A DNA stretch of 36,569 bases from Phycisphaerae bacterium (GTDB taxonomy: Bacteria > Planctomycetota > Phycisphaerae > Phycisphaerales > SM1A02). The notes under the pieces were generated by a model. The model saw only the letters and a list, made by a program, of their open reading frames with translations. It made no database searches and had not been told where the DNA came from. Each line of letters begins with the position of its first letter. Position 1 is the first letter of the stretch. Shown one piece after another: positions 23,039 through 32,267 of this stretch. Both the position numbers and the translations under genes were made by a program. The DNA lies in contig PAQL01000012.1 of the NCBI GenBank assembly GCA_002709295.1, positions 281,328 through 317,896 of the forward strand, in the 5' to 3' direction.

Positions 23039-24422
23039 TCGCGAGGTCGGTCCGCGAGGCGTCGACGTCGAAGGCGAGCGACTGGAACCACGGGAAGAGA
23101 TCCTCTCCCACCGCGTTGCTCCAGACCGCCACGCAGTCGTCCATCGTGTAGCCCTTGCGGCCCGGTTCCAGCAGGGATCGCTTGGTCTGGAAGTACTTCG
23201 CCATCGCACCGGGGCCGTGCACCCTCTCCAGTTCCTCGAAGACGAAGTAGGACTTCCCCCAGATGAGATCCCGCTTCGCACCATCCGACAGCGGGTCGAT
23301 CGCATCGAGCTGCGGATCCAGACGACGCGCCTTCGTGATCTGCCGCTCCAGGGTGGCGTCCGCTTCCGGATGGCCCATCCGCTGGCCGGTCTTGATGCCG
23401 AGCCAGGTGGCGATCGGCTCGTTCCAGAGCGGTTCCGCATGCGGCAGCACCCAGGAGTGCACGGCCTCGTGGGCGACCAGTTCGACCATCGGATAGCGGC
23501 GCTCGGGGAAGTTTCCCCACCACGCGCCGATCGCGATCTTCACGCCGCTGGAGAAACCGCCCCCTCCGGTCGGGAGGATCAGCATCGATCGGATCATCCC
23601 CGGCGAGGGCTCGACCCCGGTGAGCTCTCGGAGATGCGGCCGGACCTCGGTGTAGACCTCGTGGATGCCGTCGGCGAACTGCTCGGTGCCCTCGTGGTAC
23701 TCGATCTTCAGCGGGCCGATCTGCCGGGACAGCTCGGCGCGGATGGGGCGGGGCGTTCGGGAGGGATCGATCGTCTTGTCGTCGGCCCGGTCGACCAGCA
23801 TCGGGGTCACCCAGGCGGCATTGATCGGATCGCTCGCGTCGGGCTTGCGGCCGAAGAGGCCGCGACTCCCGATGACGACGTGGCCGTCCCCGAATCGTCG
23901 GGCGGCGAGGACCGCCCGGCCGTCGCGATCCTTCATCAGCGGAGACCAGTCGACGGAAGTCCGGAGACAGGTGCCCCGGTGGAAGAAGACGTCGACGCCT
24001 TCAAGCTCCCCCGCTCCCGAGAGCGGCTTGATCGCCCGGTCGGTGGTGAAGCCCGCCCCGAAGGCCTCCGCGATCACCTGTCCCGGCGGCATGGCTTCAG
24101 CGCCGTCGCCCATGAGCAGCAGGGTGCCCCCGTCCTTCACGAACTCGACGACGTGGTCCAGCGAGGCGGGGCTGTAGGGGACCCGGGGATTGCCCGCGAC
24201 CAGGATCAGCAGATTCGCATTGGAGAGGTCCGCCTTGGAGAGGGTCCCCCAGTTCCGGGCGTCCCGGCCATGGTCCTTCAGGTACTGCCGGTGGAACCGG
24301 CCATCCATATAGAAGGTGAACTCCTGGCTGATGTCGGAGATCGAGTGGACGGTCGGGGGTGCTTCGGTCGCGGAGGTGGCCGTGGCGAGGACCGAAACGA
24401 GCATGGTGGCGAGATGGGTCAT
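23028..24422 (-). CDS. Secreted two-domain protein: amidotransferase-like fold plus gluzincin metallopeptidase
   Basis: With ATG 24422 the product has 464 residues and a short signal peptide (about 1-20). Residues 30-205 resemble the class I glutamine amidotransferase-like/DUF4350-type fold (NLLILVAGNPRVPYS, FVKDGGTLLLMGDG) without an obvious catalytic cysteine triad. Residues 220-464 contain HEAVH (318-322) and a downstream Glu335 in LWNEPIATWLG, the zinc-binding arrangement of gluzincin peptidases. It should be an exported zinc peptidase; the substrate is unknown. The start matches a TACCGT hexamer 6 nt upstream. It is divergent from another secreted HExxH protein. Confidence 0.7.
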   Translation of the reverse strand: MTHLATMLVSVLATATSATEAPPTVHSISDISQEFTFYMDGRFHRQYLKDHGRDARNWGTLSKADLSNANLLILVAGNPRVPYSPASLDHVVEFVKDGGTLLLMGDGAEAMPPGQVIAEAFGAGFTTDRAIKPLSGAGELEGVDVFFHRGTCLRTSVDWSPLMKDRDGRAVLAARRFGDGHVVIGSRGLFGRKPDASDPINAAWVTPMLVDRADDKTIDPSRTPRPIRAELSRQIGPLKIEYHEGTEQFADGIHEVYTEVRPHLRELTGVEPSPGMIRSMLILPTGGGGFSSGVKIAIGAWWGNFPERRYPMVELVAHEAVHSWVLPHAEPLWNEPIATWLGIKTGQRMGHPEADATLERQITKARRLDPQLDAIDPLSDGAKRDLIWGKSYFVFEELERVHGPGAMAKYFQTKRSLLEPGRKGYTMDDCVAVWSNAVGEDLFPWFQSLAFDVDASRTDLAIRD

Positions 24423-24428
24423 GGCTCC

Positions 24429-24434
24429 ACGGTA
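24429..24434 (-). promoter_or_regulatory. TANNNT -10 element, leaderless geometry, for the 24422 metallopeptidase
   Basis: On the minus strand TACCGT ends 6 nt before ATG 24422. GGAG sits only 2 nt from the start codon, too close to be a normal SD. Confidence 0.5.
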
Positions 24435-24491
24435 CCGCGGTCGGGTCGGATTCCATTGGAATGTCCCGGCCGGGGAGGTCATCATGCGTGC

Positions 24492-25244
24492 ATGCTCACC
24501 ATCGCCGCCCTCGCAATGGTCCTCGCCGGGCCGGTCCCGGCCATGCCCCCCTGCTCGTGCTCCGAGCTTTCGGTCGTGATCGACGAAGATCCCGCCCCGC
24601 CGACTCCGACCGAGGCCTACGTGGTCCGGAACCTGCGCGGCTGGACGGTCCGGATCAACCCGGATCTGATCGCAAGGAAGGTCCTCTACAACGCCACGAT
24701 GGAGGAACTGGATCACCAGCTCTACGCGATCACCCGCGTGGTGCCGCAGCCGGCCCTGGACCGGATCCGCAAGGTCGAGATCTGGGCGGAGCTGAAGATG
24801 CACAAGACCGCGTGCATGTGCTACCACGTCTCACGGGGATGGCTCATCCCCAACGGCTACAACGGCGACAAGGAGGGCACGGTCGAGATCGGCAACGCCG
24901 AAGCCTTCCTCGAGTGGACGAAGGGCCAGCCCTGGATGGTGCTGCACGAACTCGCCCACGGGTACCACGACCAGGTGTTCGGCTACGACGACGAGGCGAT
25001 CATCGAGGCGTTCCAGCGGTCCCGCGACGCCGGCTACTACGACGAGGTCGGCCACATCTCCGGCAAGCCGCGACGGCACTACGCCCTGACCAACCAGATG
25101 GAGTGGTTCGCCGAGACCACCGAGGCGCTCTTCGGCACCAACGACTTCCATCCCTACGTCCGCAGCGAGCTCCGCGAGGTCGATCCCGAGGGGGCCGCCC
25201 TGGTCGAGAAGCTCTGGCGGATCGACCCGATCCCCGGCCGGTGA
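24492..25244 (+). CDS. Secreted zinc metallopeptidase-like protein
   Basis: A 250-residue protein with a signal peptide ending near VPAMPP. HELAH (152-156) in VLHELAHGYHDQ is a zinc-binding HExxH motif, and NQMEWFAETTEALFG (201-215) offers glutamates at 204 and 208 as the third ligand, as in gluzincins. Cysteines at 21, 23, 108 and 110 may form disulphides. The substrate is unknown and no family name can be given with confidence. The hexamer 6 nt upstream of ATG 24492 is CATCAT (24480-24485), a weak version of the TANNNT element found before other genes. The 69-nt gap to the divergent peptidase gene must hold both promoters. Confidence 0.75.
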   Translation: MLTIAALAMVLAGPVPAMPPCSCSELSVVIDEDPAPPTPTEAYVVRNLRGWTVRINPDLIARKVLYNATMEELDHQLYAITRVVPQPALDRIRKVEIWAELKMHKTACMCYHVSRGWLIPNGYNGDKEGTVEIGNAEAFLEWTKGQPWMVLHELAHGYHDQVFGYDDEAIIEAFQRSRDAGYYDEVGHISGKPRRHYALTNQMEWFAETTEALFGTNDFHPYVRSELREVDPEGAALVEKLWRIDPIPGR

Positions 25245-25471
25245 GCCGGGCCCGGTGAAATTCCTCGCCGATGGTGTCACATCCCCGTCGTCGCTCCCTA
25301 CCGATGGTGGGAAGCGTCACTCGAACCCGCCCCACCGCACGACCGGAGAATGATCCGCGGGACGGAACGAGTGAGCGGCATCTCCACGGAGCCTGCCCCT
25401 CGTCCGGGGGGTCGAGCGAAGGAGGCTTGAAGCACCTCCCGGAACGGGCCGGCCGTCGAGACGCCGAACCG

Positions 25472-25499
25472 GGACGATGACACGGGTCCGTCATCGTCC
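25472..25499 (+). repeat. Perfect 10-bp inverted repeat
   Basis: GGACGATGAC (25472-25481) and GTCATCGTCC (25490-25499) flank an 8-nt loop. There is no T-run after it on either strand, so it is not a classical terminator. Confidence 0.5.
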
Positions 25500-25508
25500 G
25501 GGACACGC

Positions 25509-25556
25509 CCGGAGTGGTGGTCGGTCGTCCGGGGTACTGGCCGACCACCACTCCGG
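25509..25556 (+). repeat. Perfect 16-bp inverted repeat upstream of a promoter
   Basis: CCGGAGTGGTGGTCGG (25509-25524) and CCGACCACCACTCCGG (25541-25556) flank a 16-nt spacer. The right arm ends 18 nt before the -10-like TACGAT of the next gene, so it covers the -35 side of that promoter. It could be an operator or a bidirectional transcription stop. Confidence 0.55.
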
Positions 25557-25574
25557 TCCACGTCCCCCTTCGAC

Positions 25575-25580
25575 TACGAT
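25575..25580 (+). promoter_or_regulatory. TANNNT -10 element, leaderless geometry, for the 25587 gene
   Basis: TACGAT ends exactly 6 nt before ATG 25587. A GAGG adjacent to the start is too close to be an SD. Confidence 0.5.
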
Positions 25581-25586
25581 CGAGGC

Positions 25587-26009
25587 ATGCCCTCGACCGA
25601 CGACCTCATCGCCCATCTCAAGTCCCTTCCCGATCGCGCCGCACGCTACGCGTGGCTCGACGGACTCGAGCGCACCGAACGCAACGGCGTCCTGAACCGA
25701 CTGGGCGATCAGGACCGCCAGCGATACCGCATGCACCAGGAGAACGCGGTTCGGTCCTCGAGGAAGGCCGCCGCCGCCGCCGACCATGCCGATCGTCAGG
25801 CGGCGGCCCTGGCGGGGCGGGCGACCGAGATCCCCGACATGATCGAAGCCCTCTACACCGTGATGCCGAAGCTCACCGAGGCCCAGCGGGAATGGGTGGA
25901 GCGGATCGATCGGACCGCGGCGGCCAGTCGGCGCGAGGGATTCACCACGCGACAGGCGACGGTCATCCGCGACATGTATCGAAAGCAGTTCCAGAAGCCG
26001 CGGGGATGA
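25587..26009 (+). CDS. Small helical protein of unknown function
   Basis: A 140-residue, charged, almost entirely helical protein with no signal peptide or membrane segment. Residues 50-80 are Ala/Arg-rich and could be a coiled coil. The C-terminal part LTEAQREWVERIDR followed by GFTTRQATVIRDMYRK resembles the short two-helix pattern (LTxWExxFVxxI...LSxxQxxVLxxI) that ends many phage- and replication-linked small proteins, where it is thought to mediate binding. I cannot name a family. Coding is supported by regular third-position GC, a good promoter-like hexamer, and a strong inverted repeat upstream. Confidence 0.55.
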   Translation: MPSTDDLIAHLKSLPDRAARYAWLDGLERTERNGVLNRLGDQDRQRYRMHQENAVRSSRKAAAAADHADRQAAALAGRATEIPDMIEALYTVMPKLTEAQREWVERIDRTAAASRREGFTTRQATVIRDMYRKQFQKPRG

Positions 26010-26040
26010 TGCGGAGACGCGAGCCGGTCGCGATCCGGGC

Positions 26041-27411
26041 TCACGTGGTCTGAAGACCGTCCTTCGCGGGAGTCCGGGCCGGCTCGGATGCGGGATCGCG
26101 TTCCAGTTCCTGGGTGGTGATGAGTTCGTTCACCCCGTCCTGCACCACGTACGCCCAGATCCAGGAGCCCATCGCGGAGATCCGACTTCGGAAGTTGACC
26201 AGGAAGGCGATGTGGACGATCGCCCAGATCACCCAGCCGATGAAGCCGGACACGTGCCACCGGCCCCGGTCCAGCACCGCTTGTCCGCGGCCGATGGTCG
26301 CGAGGGATCCCTTGTCCGCGTAGTGGAACGGCTTTCGGACGCCGGACCGCCCCGCCACCTCCCGAGCGATGGCCTTGCCCGCATAGACCCCCATCTGGAT
26401 GGCGCCCTGAGCCACCCCGGGAACCGGTTCGCCGTCGGGTTGTTCGTAGTGGGCGAGGTCCCCGATCACACGGATGTCGGGTCGACCCTTCACCGTGAGA
26501 TCGCCCTCGGCCGGAATCGTGCCGCCGCGGGCCGTCTCCAGCCCCAGCGCCTCGGCAAGCCGTTCCGCAAGGGAACTCGCCCTGACTCCGGCTCCCCAGA
26601 TGACGGTACGGGCGTGGATGAACTCCTCCTTTTCGTCCACCGAGAGTCGAACCCCATCACCCTCGACGTCCACCACGCGAGTGCCGGTTCGGATCTCGAC
26701 TCCGTAGCGTTCGAGGGTCGTTCGTGCCGCGTTCGAGGAACGCTCGGACATCGTGGGAAGGATCCGATCCCCTCCCTCGACCAGGACCACCCGGGCCCGC
26801 GAGACCTCGAGGTCGTGGAACTCCCGTGCCAGACGGTCGACCGCAAGCTGCTTGATCGCACCGGACACCTCGACCCCGGTGGCCCCGGCACCGACCACCA
26901 CGAAGGTGAGCCAGGAGGGAATCGACTCGACATCACCCTGAACGCGGGCGACTTCCGCCTGCTCGAAGGCGTCAAGGATCCTTGCCCTCACCACATGGGC
27001 GTCCTCCAGCGTCTTGAGCCCGGGTGCGAGGGACTCCCAGTCGTTGCCGAAGTAGTTCGTCTGCACCCCCGCCGCGATCACGAGGTGGTCCCAGGGGATC
27101 TCGAGATCCCCGGCCTTGACCAGCTGATTCTCCACATCGAAGTCCTCGACCTCGGCCTTCACCACCGTCACGTTCCTCTGCCGACCGAAAACGCGGCGTA
27201 TGGGCGAGGCGATCGAGCTGTCGTCCAGCACTCCGGTCGCGACCTGATAGAGCAGCGGCTGGAAGAGCGTGTGATTCCTGCGATCGATCAGGGTCACGTC
27301 GACGTCGGACCGTCGAAGCTTCCGGACGCAGGCGACCCCTCCGAAACCGCCTCCCACCACCACGACCCGGGGACGTCCGGCTCCGGGTCTTGCTCGTTCC
27401 ATGCCCGACAT
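26041..27411 (-). CDS. ndh: Type II NADH:quinone oxidoreductase
   Basis: A 456-residue flavoprotein. GGGFGG (20-25) binds FAD, VVVGAGATGVEVSG is the second Rossmann motif for NADH, and RVIGDLAHYEQ is the FAD-contacting aspartate segment; QGAIQMGVYAGKAIA is the quinone-site region of NDH-2. The C-terminal hydrophobic helix in GFIGWVIWAIVHIAFLVNF anchors it to the membrane. It oxidises NADH and reduces quinone without proton pumping. ATG 27411 is chosen over the ATG at 27402 because GGAG stands at normal SD distance. A TACCCT hexamer on the minus strand at 27495-27490 is a possible -10 and would leave a leader of about 70 nt. Confidence 0.9.
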   Translation of the reverse strand: MSGMERARPGAGRPRVVVVGGGFGGVACVRKLRRSDVDVTLIDRRNHTLFQPLLYQVATGVLDDSSIASPIRRVFGRQRNVTVVKAEVEDFDVENQLVKAGDLEIPWDHLVIAAGVQTNYFGNDWESLAPGLKTLEDAHVVRARILDAFEQAEVARVQGDVESIPSWLTFVVVGAGATGVEVSGAIKQLAVDRLAREFHDLEVSRARVVLVEGGDRILPTMSERSSNAARTTLERYGVEIRTGTRVVDVEGDGVRLSVDEKEEFIHARTVIWGAGVRASSLAERLAEALGLETARGGTIPAEGDLTVKGRPDIRVIGDLAHYEQPDGEPVPGVAQGAIQMGVYAGKAIAREVAGRSGVRKPFHYADKGSLATIGRGQAVLDRGRWHVSGFIGWVIWAIVHIAFLVNFRSRISAMGSWIWAYVVQDGVNELITTQELERDPASEPARTPAKDGLQTT

Positions 27412-27580
27412 GAGATCTCCCCAAAAGGCCGTGGGTGGTACGGAGGCCCCGTTTCCGCCCCGCAAGGGCGAAGGCGGCCCAGCAGGGGCAGGGTAGCTGC
27501 GTTCCGAGCCCACCTTCGGCTTCATTGACCGAAGAGGAGGCGTCCTTGGGAACGAGCCTGGGATTCCGGACTCCCACTCG

Positions 27581-27586
27581 TACACT
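27581..27586 (+). promoter_or_regulatory. TANNNT -10 element, leaderless geometry, for the PSCyt gene
   Basis: TACACT ends exactly 6 nt before ATG 27593, and no SD is seen before this start. Confidence 0.55.
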
Positions 27587-27592
27587 GAACGA

Positions 27593-30500
27593 ATGTTGAG
27601 ACCCCTCATGGCGGGATCCACGGTCGGCTTCTCGGCGGTCGCCACGATGGCCATTGCCGCCGCCACGACCGGTTCCACGGATGTCCCGGGGTCCGCGGCC
27701 GTCGACTCCGAGGTTGACTTCGATCTGGAAGTCCGTCCGATTCTCTCCCGTGCCTGTTTTGAATGCCATGGTCCCGACGAGGAGACCAGGGAGGCCGATC
27801 TCCGCCTCGACACCGAGGACGGCCTGCTGGCCGAGGGGGTGGTGGCGCCCGGAGCGTCCGATTCCAGTGAACTGCTTCGCCGCATCACCCATTCCAGCCC
27901 CCGGCGGGTGATGCCGCCACCGGATGCCAGGCATCGACTCTCGGACCATGAGATCGACATCATCCGCCGATGGATCGATCAGGGTGCGGAGTGGAAGGGC
28001 CACTGGTCGTTCGAGCCCGCGGTCCGACATGCGGTGCCGTCGCTCACGGCGCCGGACTGGTCGCGGGATCCGATCGACGACCGCATCCTCGCCGGGATCG
28101 AGGACGCCGGATTCGAACCCGCCCCCGAAGCCGACCGCCTCACCCTGCTGCGAAGAGCGTCGTTCGATCTGACCGGACTTCCGCCGAGCGTGGAGGAGAT
28201 CGAGTCGTTCCTGCGGGACGACAGGGACGGCGCCTTCGAACGGCAGGTCGACCGCCTTCTCGATTCCGAGGCCTTCGGCGAGCGGATGGCCGTGCCCTGG
28301 CTCGACCTCGCCCGCTACGCCGACACCTACGGCTATCAGAGCGACGTCGGCCGGTCGGTCTGGCCGTACCGCGACTGGGTGATCCGGGCCTTCAACCGGA
28401 ACCTCCCCCACGACGACTTCATCCGCTGGCAGATCGCCGGAGACCTCCTGCCCGAGCCGACCCGGGATCAGCGTCTCGCCACCACCTTCAACCGCCTCCA
28501 CCGCATGACCAACGAGGGCGGCAGCGTGGAGGAGGAGTATCGCGTCGAAGGCGTCGCGGATCGCGTGCACACCATGGGCACCGCGATGCTGGGACTGACC
28601 ACCGAATGCGCCCGCTGCCACAGCCACAAGTTCGATCCGATCTCCCACCGCGAGTACTACGAACTCTTCGCGTTCTTCGACGACATCGAGGAAGCGGGGC
28701 TCTATTCCCACTTCACCAGCGCGACCCCGACCCCGTCCCTCCTCCTGACCACCGACGAGGTCGAGGAACGTCTCGGGCGTCATCGCAGCACCATCGCCGA
28801 TCTGGAGGCCGCGCACTCGAGTCGGGATGCCGGGGACGAGGCGAGGTTCGCGGCCTGGTTGAACGACCCGCCTGAACTCGAGGGCATCGAGGCGATCCCC
28901 GACCTCGTCGGTCGATGGCCGATGCACGAACTGCTCGATGGCGGCGGGCTCGGGAACACGATCGACGCGGAGAAGCCCGCCAGCACCGCGGGCGGCCCGG
29001 TGCCCTGTGAAGGCCCGGAGGGCGCGGGCGAGGGCGGTCTCCGGCTGGACGGCGAGAACGCCATCCGAGCTCCCGGGGCGGAGTTCGCCAGACATCGCCC
29101 CTTCACCATCGCCTTGCGGATGCGGGTCCCCGAGACCACCGAGCGCACCGTGATCATGCATCGATCACGCGCCTGGACCGACGCGGGAAGTCAGGGATGG
29201 GAGCTGCTTCTCGAGGACGGTCTGCCCCGATGGTCGTTGATCCACTTCTGGCCCGGTGATGCGATCTCGATCCGGGGCACGCGACCGGTGCCGATCGGCG
29301 AGTGGTTCGACCTCGCGGTGACCTCGGACGGTTCCAGTCGGGCCGACGGTCTCTCGATCTTCATCGACGGCGAGCGATGGCCGACCACGATCACCCACGA
29401 CCATCTGGTGAAGTCGATCACCGGCGGCGGGCCCGGACCGATGACGATCGGACAGCGGTTCCGCGACCGCGGCTTCAAGGACGGCGAGGTCGCCGACCTG
29501 CGCATCGTCGCCCGCGCCTGCACCGACCTGGAGATCCGCCATCTTCACGACGGATCCGCGCTGACCGAGGCGATCGACGATCCCGGAGCGATCCGTGACG
29601 ACGGACTTCGTGCCGCGTACTTCTCGGCCTTCGACGACGCATGTCGATCGAGGCGGTCGACGCTCGACGACGCCCGGGCATCCCTGGCCGGGGAACTCGA
29701 TCGAACGCCGCAGATCATGACGATGGTCGAGCTTCCCGAACCCCGGGTGGCCCGCATCCTCGAACGCGGGCGCTACGACCTCCCCACCGAGGTGGTCGAG
29801 CCGGACACGCCCGCGATGCTGCCGCCGTTCCCCGAGGACGCGCCGCGGAACCGGCTCGGACTCGCGGAATGGCTCGTCGAACCGGAGAACCCGCTCACCG
29901 CGCGGGTGGCGGTCAACCGACTCTGGATGATCGCCTTCGGCACCGGACTGGTCGCGACTCCGGAGGACTTCGGCGTCCAGGGCCTGCGGCCGTCGCACCC
30001 CGAGCTGCTCGACGAACTGACCCTGGACTTCATCGCATCGGGCTGGGACGTGAAGGCGATGCTCCGCCGGTTGCTGCTGAGCTCGACCTATCGCCAGTCC
30101 TCGGTCGCACCCCGCGCACTCCTCGAACGGGACCCGGACAACCTGCTGCTCGCCCGGGCTCCGGCCCGACGACTGAGCGCGGAGATGATGCGGGACCAGG
30201 CTCTCGCTGCGAGCGGACTGATCGTGGACACCATCGGCGGTCCCAGCGTGTTCCCCTACGAACCCGACGGCCTGTGGCAGGAGAAGAGCGGGCATCGCTA
30301 TCCGACCAGCAGCGGGGACGGCCTCCACCGCCGCAGTCTCTACACCTACTGGAAGCGCACCTCGCCGCCGCCGGCGATGCTGATCCTGGATTCCGCGAAG
30401 CGGGACGTCTGCATCGCCCGCCGCAGCGAGACCGCGACCCCGCTCCAGGCCCTGCTTCTTCTGAACGATCCCCAGTTCGTCGAGGCCTCCCGCGTCCTCG

Positions 30501-30781
30501 CCGAACGAGTGCTCGCCGAGACCGATTCGATCGACGCCGCGATCGAATCCGGCTTCCTGCGACTCACCGGACGACACCCGGAGGCCGGGGAGCTCGAGAT
30601 CCTCCGGACCCTCCACGCGACGGAGATCGCCGCCTACCGGGCGGACCCGGACGGCGCGGCCACCCTCGCCGCGATCGGAGAGCATCCCCGACGCGACGGT
30701 CTCGACGACGTCGACGTCGCGGCCATGACCCTGGTCTGCTCGGCGATCATGAACACCGATGCCGCGACGACGAGGCGCTGA
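27593..30781 (+). CDS. Planctomycete secreted cytochrome-like protein (PSCyt1-DUF1549-LamG-DUF1553)
   Basis: A 1062-residue exported protein with a signal peptide (about 1-25). CFECHG (55-60) is the CxxCH haem site of the PSCyt1 domain. DUF1549 follows (about 150-365) with [11 protein letters not shown], a second CxxCH. A LamG/concanavalin A-like domain is inserted at about 435-665, and the C-terminal DUF1553 runs from about 745 to 1045 ([35 protein letters not shown]). This architecture is a hallmark of Planctomycetes and usually has a DUF1501 gene next to it, as here. Exact function is not established; polysaccharide-linked redox chemistry has been proposed for the group. Start fixed by the -10-like hexamer 6 nt upstream. 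Confidence 0.9.
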   Translation: MLRPLMAGSTVGFSAVATMAIAAATTGSTDVPGSAAVDSEVDFDLEVRPILSRACFECHGPDEETREADLRLDTEDGLLAEGVVAPGASDSSELLRRITHSSPRRVMPPPDARHRLSDHEIDIIRRWIDQGAEWKGHWSFEPAVRHAVPSLTAPDWSRDPIDDRILAGIEDAGFEPAPEADRLTLLRRASFDLTGLPPSVEEIESFLRDDRDGAFERQVDRLLDSEAFGERMAVPWLDLARYADTYGYQSDVGRSVWPYRDWVIRAFNRNLPHDDFIRWQIAGDLLPEPTRDQRLATTFNRLHRMTNEGGSVEEEYRVEGVADRVHTMGTAMLGLTTECARCHSHKFDPISHREYYELFAFFDDIEEAGLYSHFTSATPTPSLLLTTDEVEERLGRHRSTIADLEAAHSSRDAGDEARFAAWLNDPPELEGIEAIPDLVGRWPMHELLDGGGLGNTIDAEKPASTAGGPVPCEGPEGAGEGGLRLDGENAIRAPGAEFARHRPFTIALRMRVPETTERTVIMHRSRAWTDAGSQGWELLLEDGLPRWSLIHFWPGDAISIRGTRPVPIGEWFDLAVTSDGSSRADGLSIFIDGERWPTTITHDHLVKSITGGGPGPMTIGQRFRDRGFKDGEVADLRIVARACTDLEIRHLHDGSALTEAIDDPGAIRDDGLRAAYFSAFDDACRSRRSTLDDARASLAGELDRTPQIMTMVELPEPRVARILERGRYDLPTEVVEPDTPAMLPPFPEDAPRNRLGLAEWLVEPENPLTARVAVNRLWMIAFGTGLVATPEDFGVQGLRPSHPELLDELTLDFIASGWDVKAMLRRLLLSSTYRQSSVAPRALLERDPDNLLLARAPARRLSAEMMRDQALAASGLIVDTIGGPSVFPYEPDGLWQEKSGHRYPTSSGDGLHRRSLYTYWKRTSPPPAMLILDSAKRDVCIARRSETATPLQALLLLNDPQFVEASRVLAERVLAETDSIDAAIESGFLRLTGRHPEAGELEILRTLHATEIAAYRADPDGAATLAAIGEHPRRDGLDDVDVAAMTLVCSAIMNTDAATTRR

Positions 30782-30785
30782 CCCC

Positions 30786-32261
30786 ATGACCACACCCCGC
30801 CACATCCAGATCCGGACCGGAGCCCGCGCCGACGCTCCGATCGATCCGATGCTGCTGACCCGTCGTCGGTTCCTCGCCGGAACCATGGGCGGCATCGGCG
30901 GGATGGCCCTCGCCTCGCTGTCCGCCTCCGCCGCCGAGGCCGGTGGCCTCCCCGGTCTTCCGATCGGGCCGCACTTCGCGCCGAAGGCGAAGCGGATCAT
31001 CTATCTGGTGCAGAGCGGCGGCCCCTCGCAGCTCGATCTCTTCGACCACAAGCCGCTGCTCCAGGAACGGAACGGCGAGGAACTTCCGGATTCGATCCGG
31101 CAGGGCCAGCGGCTCACCGGGATGAGCGGCAACCAGTCCACGCTGCCCCTCGCCGGCGCCCAGTTCAAGTTCCGGCGTCACGGTGAATGCGGGATGTGGG
31201 TGAGCGAACTTCTTCCGCACACCGCGGGGATCGTCGACAAGCTCTGCTTCGTGCGTTCGATGCACACCGACGCGATCAACCACGATCCCGCGATCACCTT
31301 CTTCCAGACCGGATCCGAGATCGCGGGCCGACCGTCCCTCGGCAGCTGGCTGAGCTACGGACTCGGCAGTGCGAACCGGAACCTTCCGGCCTTCGTGGTG
31401 CTGGTCACGAGGGACAAGGGCGGACAGCCGCTCTATGCCCGGCTCTGGGGCAACGGGTTCCTCGACAGCCGGCACCAGGGCGTGCAGCTCCGGGCCGGGG
31501 CGGATCCCGTGCTCTATCTCGCCGATCCCGAAGGGGTCTCCCCCGCCTCGCGCCGCCGCATGCTCGACGGCATCCGCGCCCTCGACGAGCTGCAGCAGCA
31601 ACGATCGAGCGACCCCTCGGTGCGCTCCCGCATCGCCCAGTACGAACTCGCTCATCGCATGCAGATGTCGGTGCCCGAGGTGACCGACCTCTCCGACGAA
31701 CCGGATTCGACCTTCGAGCTGTACGGCGAGGACGCCCGGAGACCCGGCAGCTTCGCCGCCAACTGCCTGCTCGCCCGACGGCTCGCCGAACGGGACGTCC
31801 GCTTCATCCAGCTCTATCACCAGGGCTGGGATCAGCACGGCGGTCTTCCCGCCGGCATCCGGGTGCAGTGCCGCGAGACCGATCAGCCCTCCGCGGCCCT
31901 GGTGCTCGATCTGGAACGGCGAGGCATGCTCGAGGACACCCTGGTGATCTGGGGCGGCGAGTTCGGTCGCACCAACTATTCACAGGGGCGTCTGACCGCG
32001 AACGACTACGGCCGCGACCACCATCCCCGGTGCTTCACGATGTGGATGGCCGGAGGCGGCATGAAGCCCGGCACCATCCACGGCGAGACCGACGAGTACG
32101 GCTACAACGTGGTGCGCGATCCGGTGCACGTGCACGATCTCAACGCGACGGTGCTCCACCAGCTCGGCTTCGATCACGAACGGCTGACCTTCCATCACCA
32201 GGGCCGGGACTTCCGTCTCACCGACGTGCACGGCCGCGTGGTGCGCGAGCTGCTGACCTGA
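30786..32261 (+). CDS. DUF1501 family protein with Tat signal
   Basis: A 491-residue protein starting at ATG 30786, 4 nt after the PSCyt stop, so the two are co-transcribed. TRRRFLAG (25-32) followed by a Gly/Ala-rich hydrophobic stretch is a twin-arginine export signal. The mature protein has the DUF1501 landmarks [31 protein letters not shown] and [16 protein letters not shown], and belongs to the alkaline phosphatase/sulfatase-like fold group. In planctomycetes DUF1501 and DUF1549/DUF1553 proteins are encoded as pairs and thought to work together outside the cytoplasm. The reaction is unknown. It converges with the esterase gene, leaving 6 nt between the stops. Confidence 0.9.
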   Translation: MTTPRHIQIRTGARADAPIDPMLLTRRRFLAGTMGGIGGMALASLSASAAEAGGLPGLPIGPHFAPKAKRIIYLVQSGGPSQLDLFDHKPLLQERNGEELPDSIRQGQRLTGMSGNQSTLPLAGAQFKFRRHGECGMWVSELLPHTAGIVDKLCFVRSMHTDAINHDPAITFFQTGSEIAGRPSLGSWLSYGLGSANRNLPAFVVLVTRDKGGQPLYARLWGNGFLDSRHQGVQLRAGADPVLYLADPEGVSPASRRRMLDGIRALDELQQQRSSDPSVRSRIAQYELAHRMQMSVPEVTDLSDEPDSTFELYGEDARRPGSFAANCLLARRLAERDVRFIQLYHQGWDQHGGLPAGIRVQCRETDQPSAALVLDLERRGMLEDTLVIWGGEFGRTNYSQGRLTANDYGRDHHPRCFTMWMAGGGMKPGTIHGETDEYGYNVVRDPVHVHDLNATVLHQLGFDHERLTFHHQGRDFRLTDVHGRVVRELLT

Positions 32262-32267
32262 TGACTC

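Larger units (their letters stand above)
25245..25574. other. Non-coding region with tandem hairpins
   Basis: About 330 nt between the metallopeptidase stop and the next promoter. Short open frames here have no protein character. A GGAGG...CCTCC palindrome occurs near 25420-25438, and two perfect inverted repeats lie at 25472-25499 and 25509-25556. Confidence 0.5.

Noticed and set aside
25271-25480. Small 69-codon frame in the gap before the 25587 gene
   Set aside because: Arg/Pro/Gly-rich composition, no SD or promoter at the right place, and it covers a predicted hairpin.
29165-31000. 611-codon open frame antisense to the PSCyt gene
   Set aside because: High-GC antisense shadow of a gene with clear domains; its translation has no domain character.
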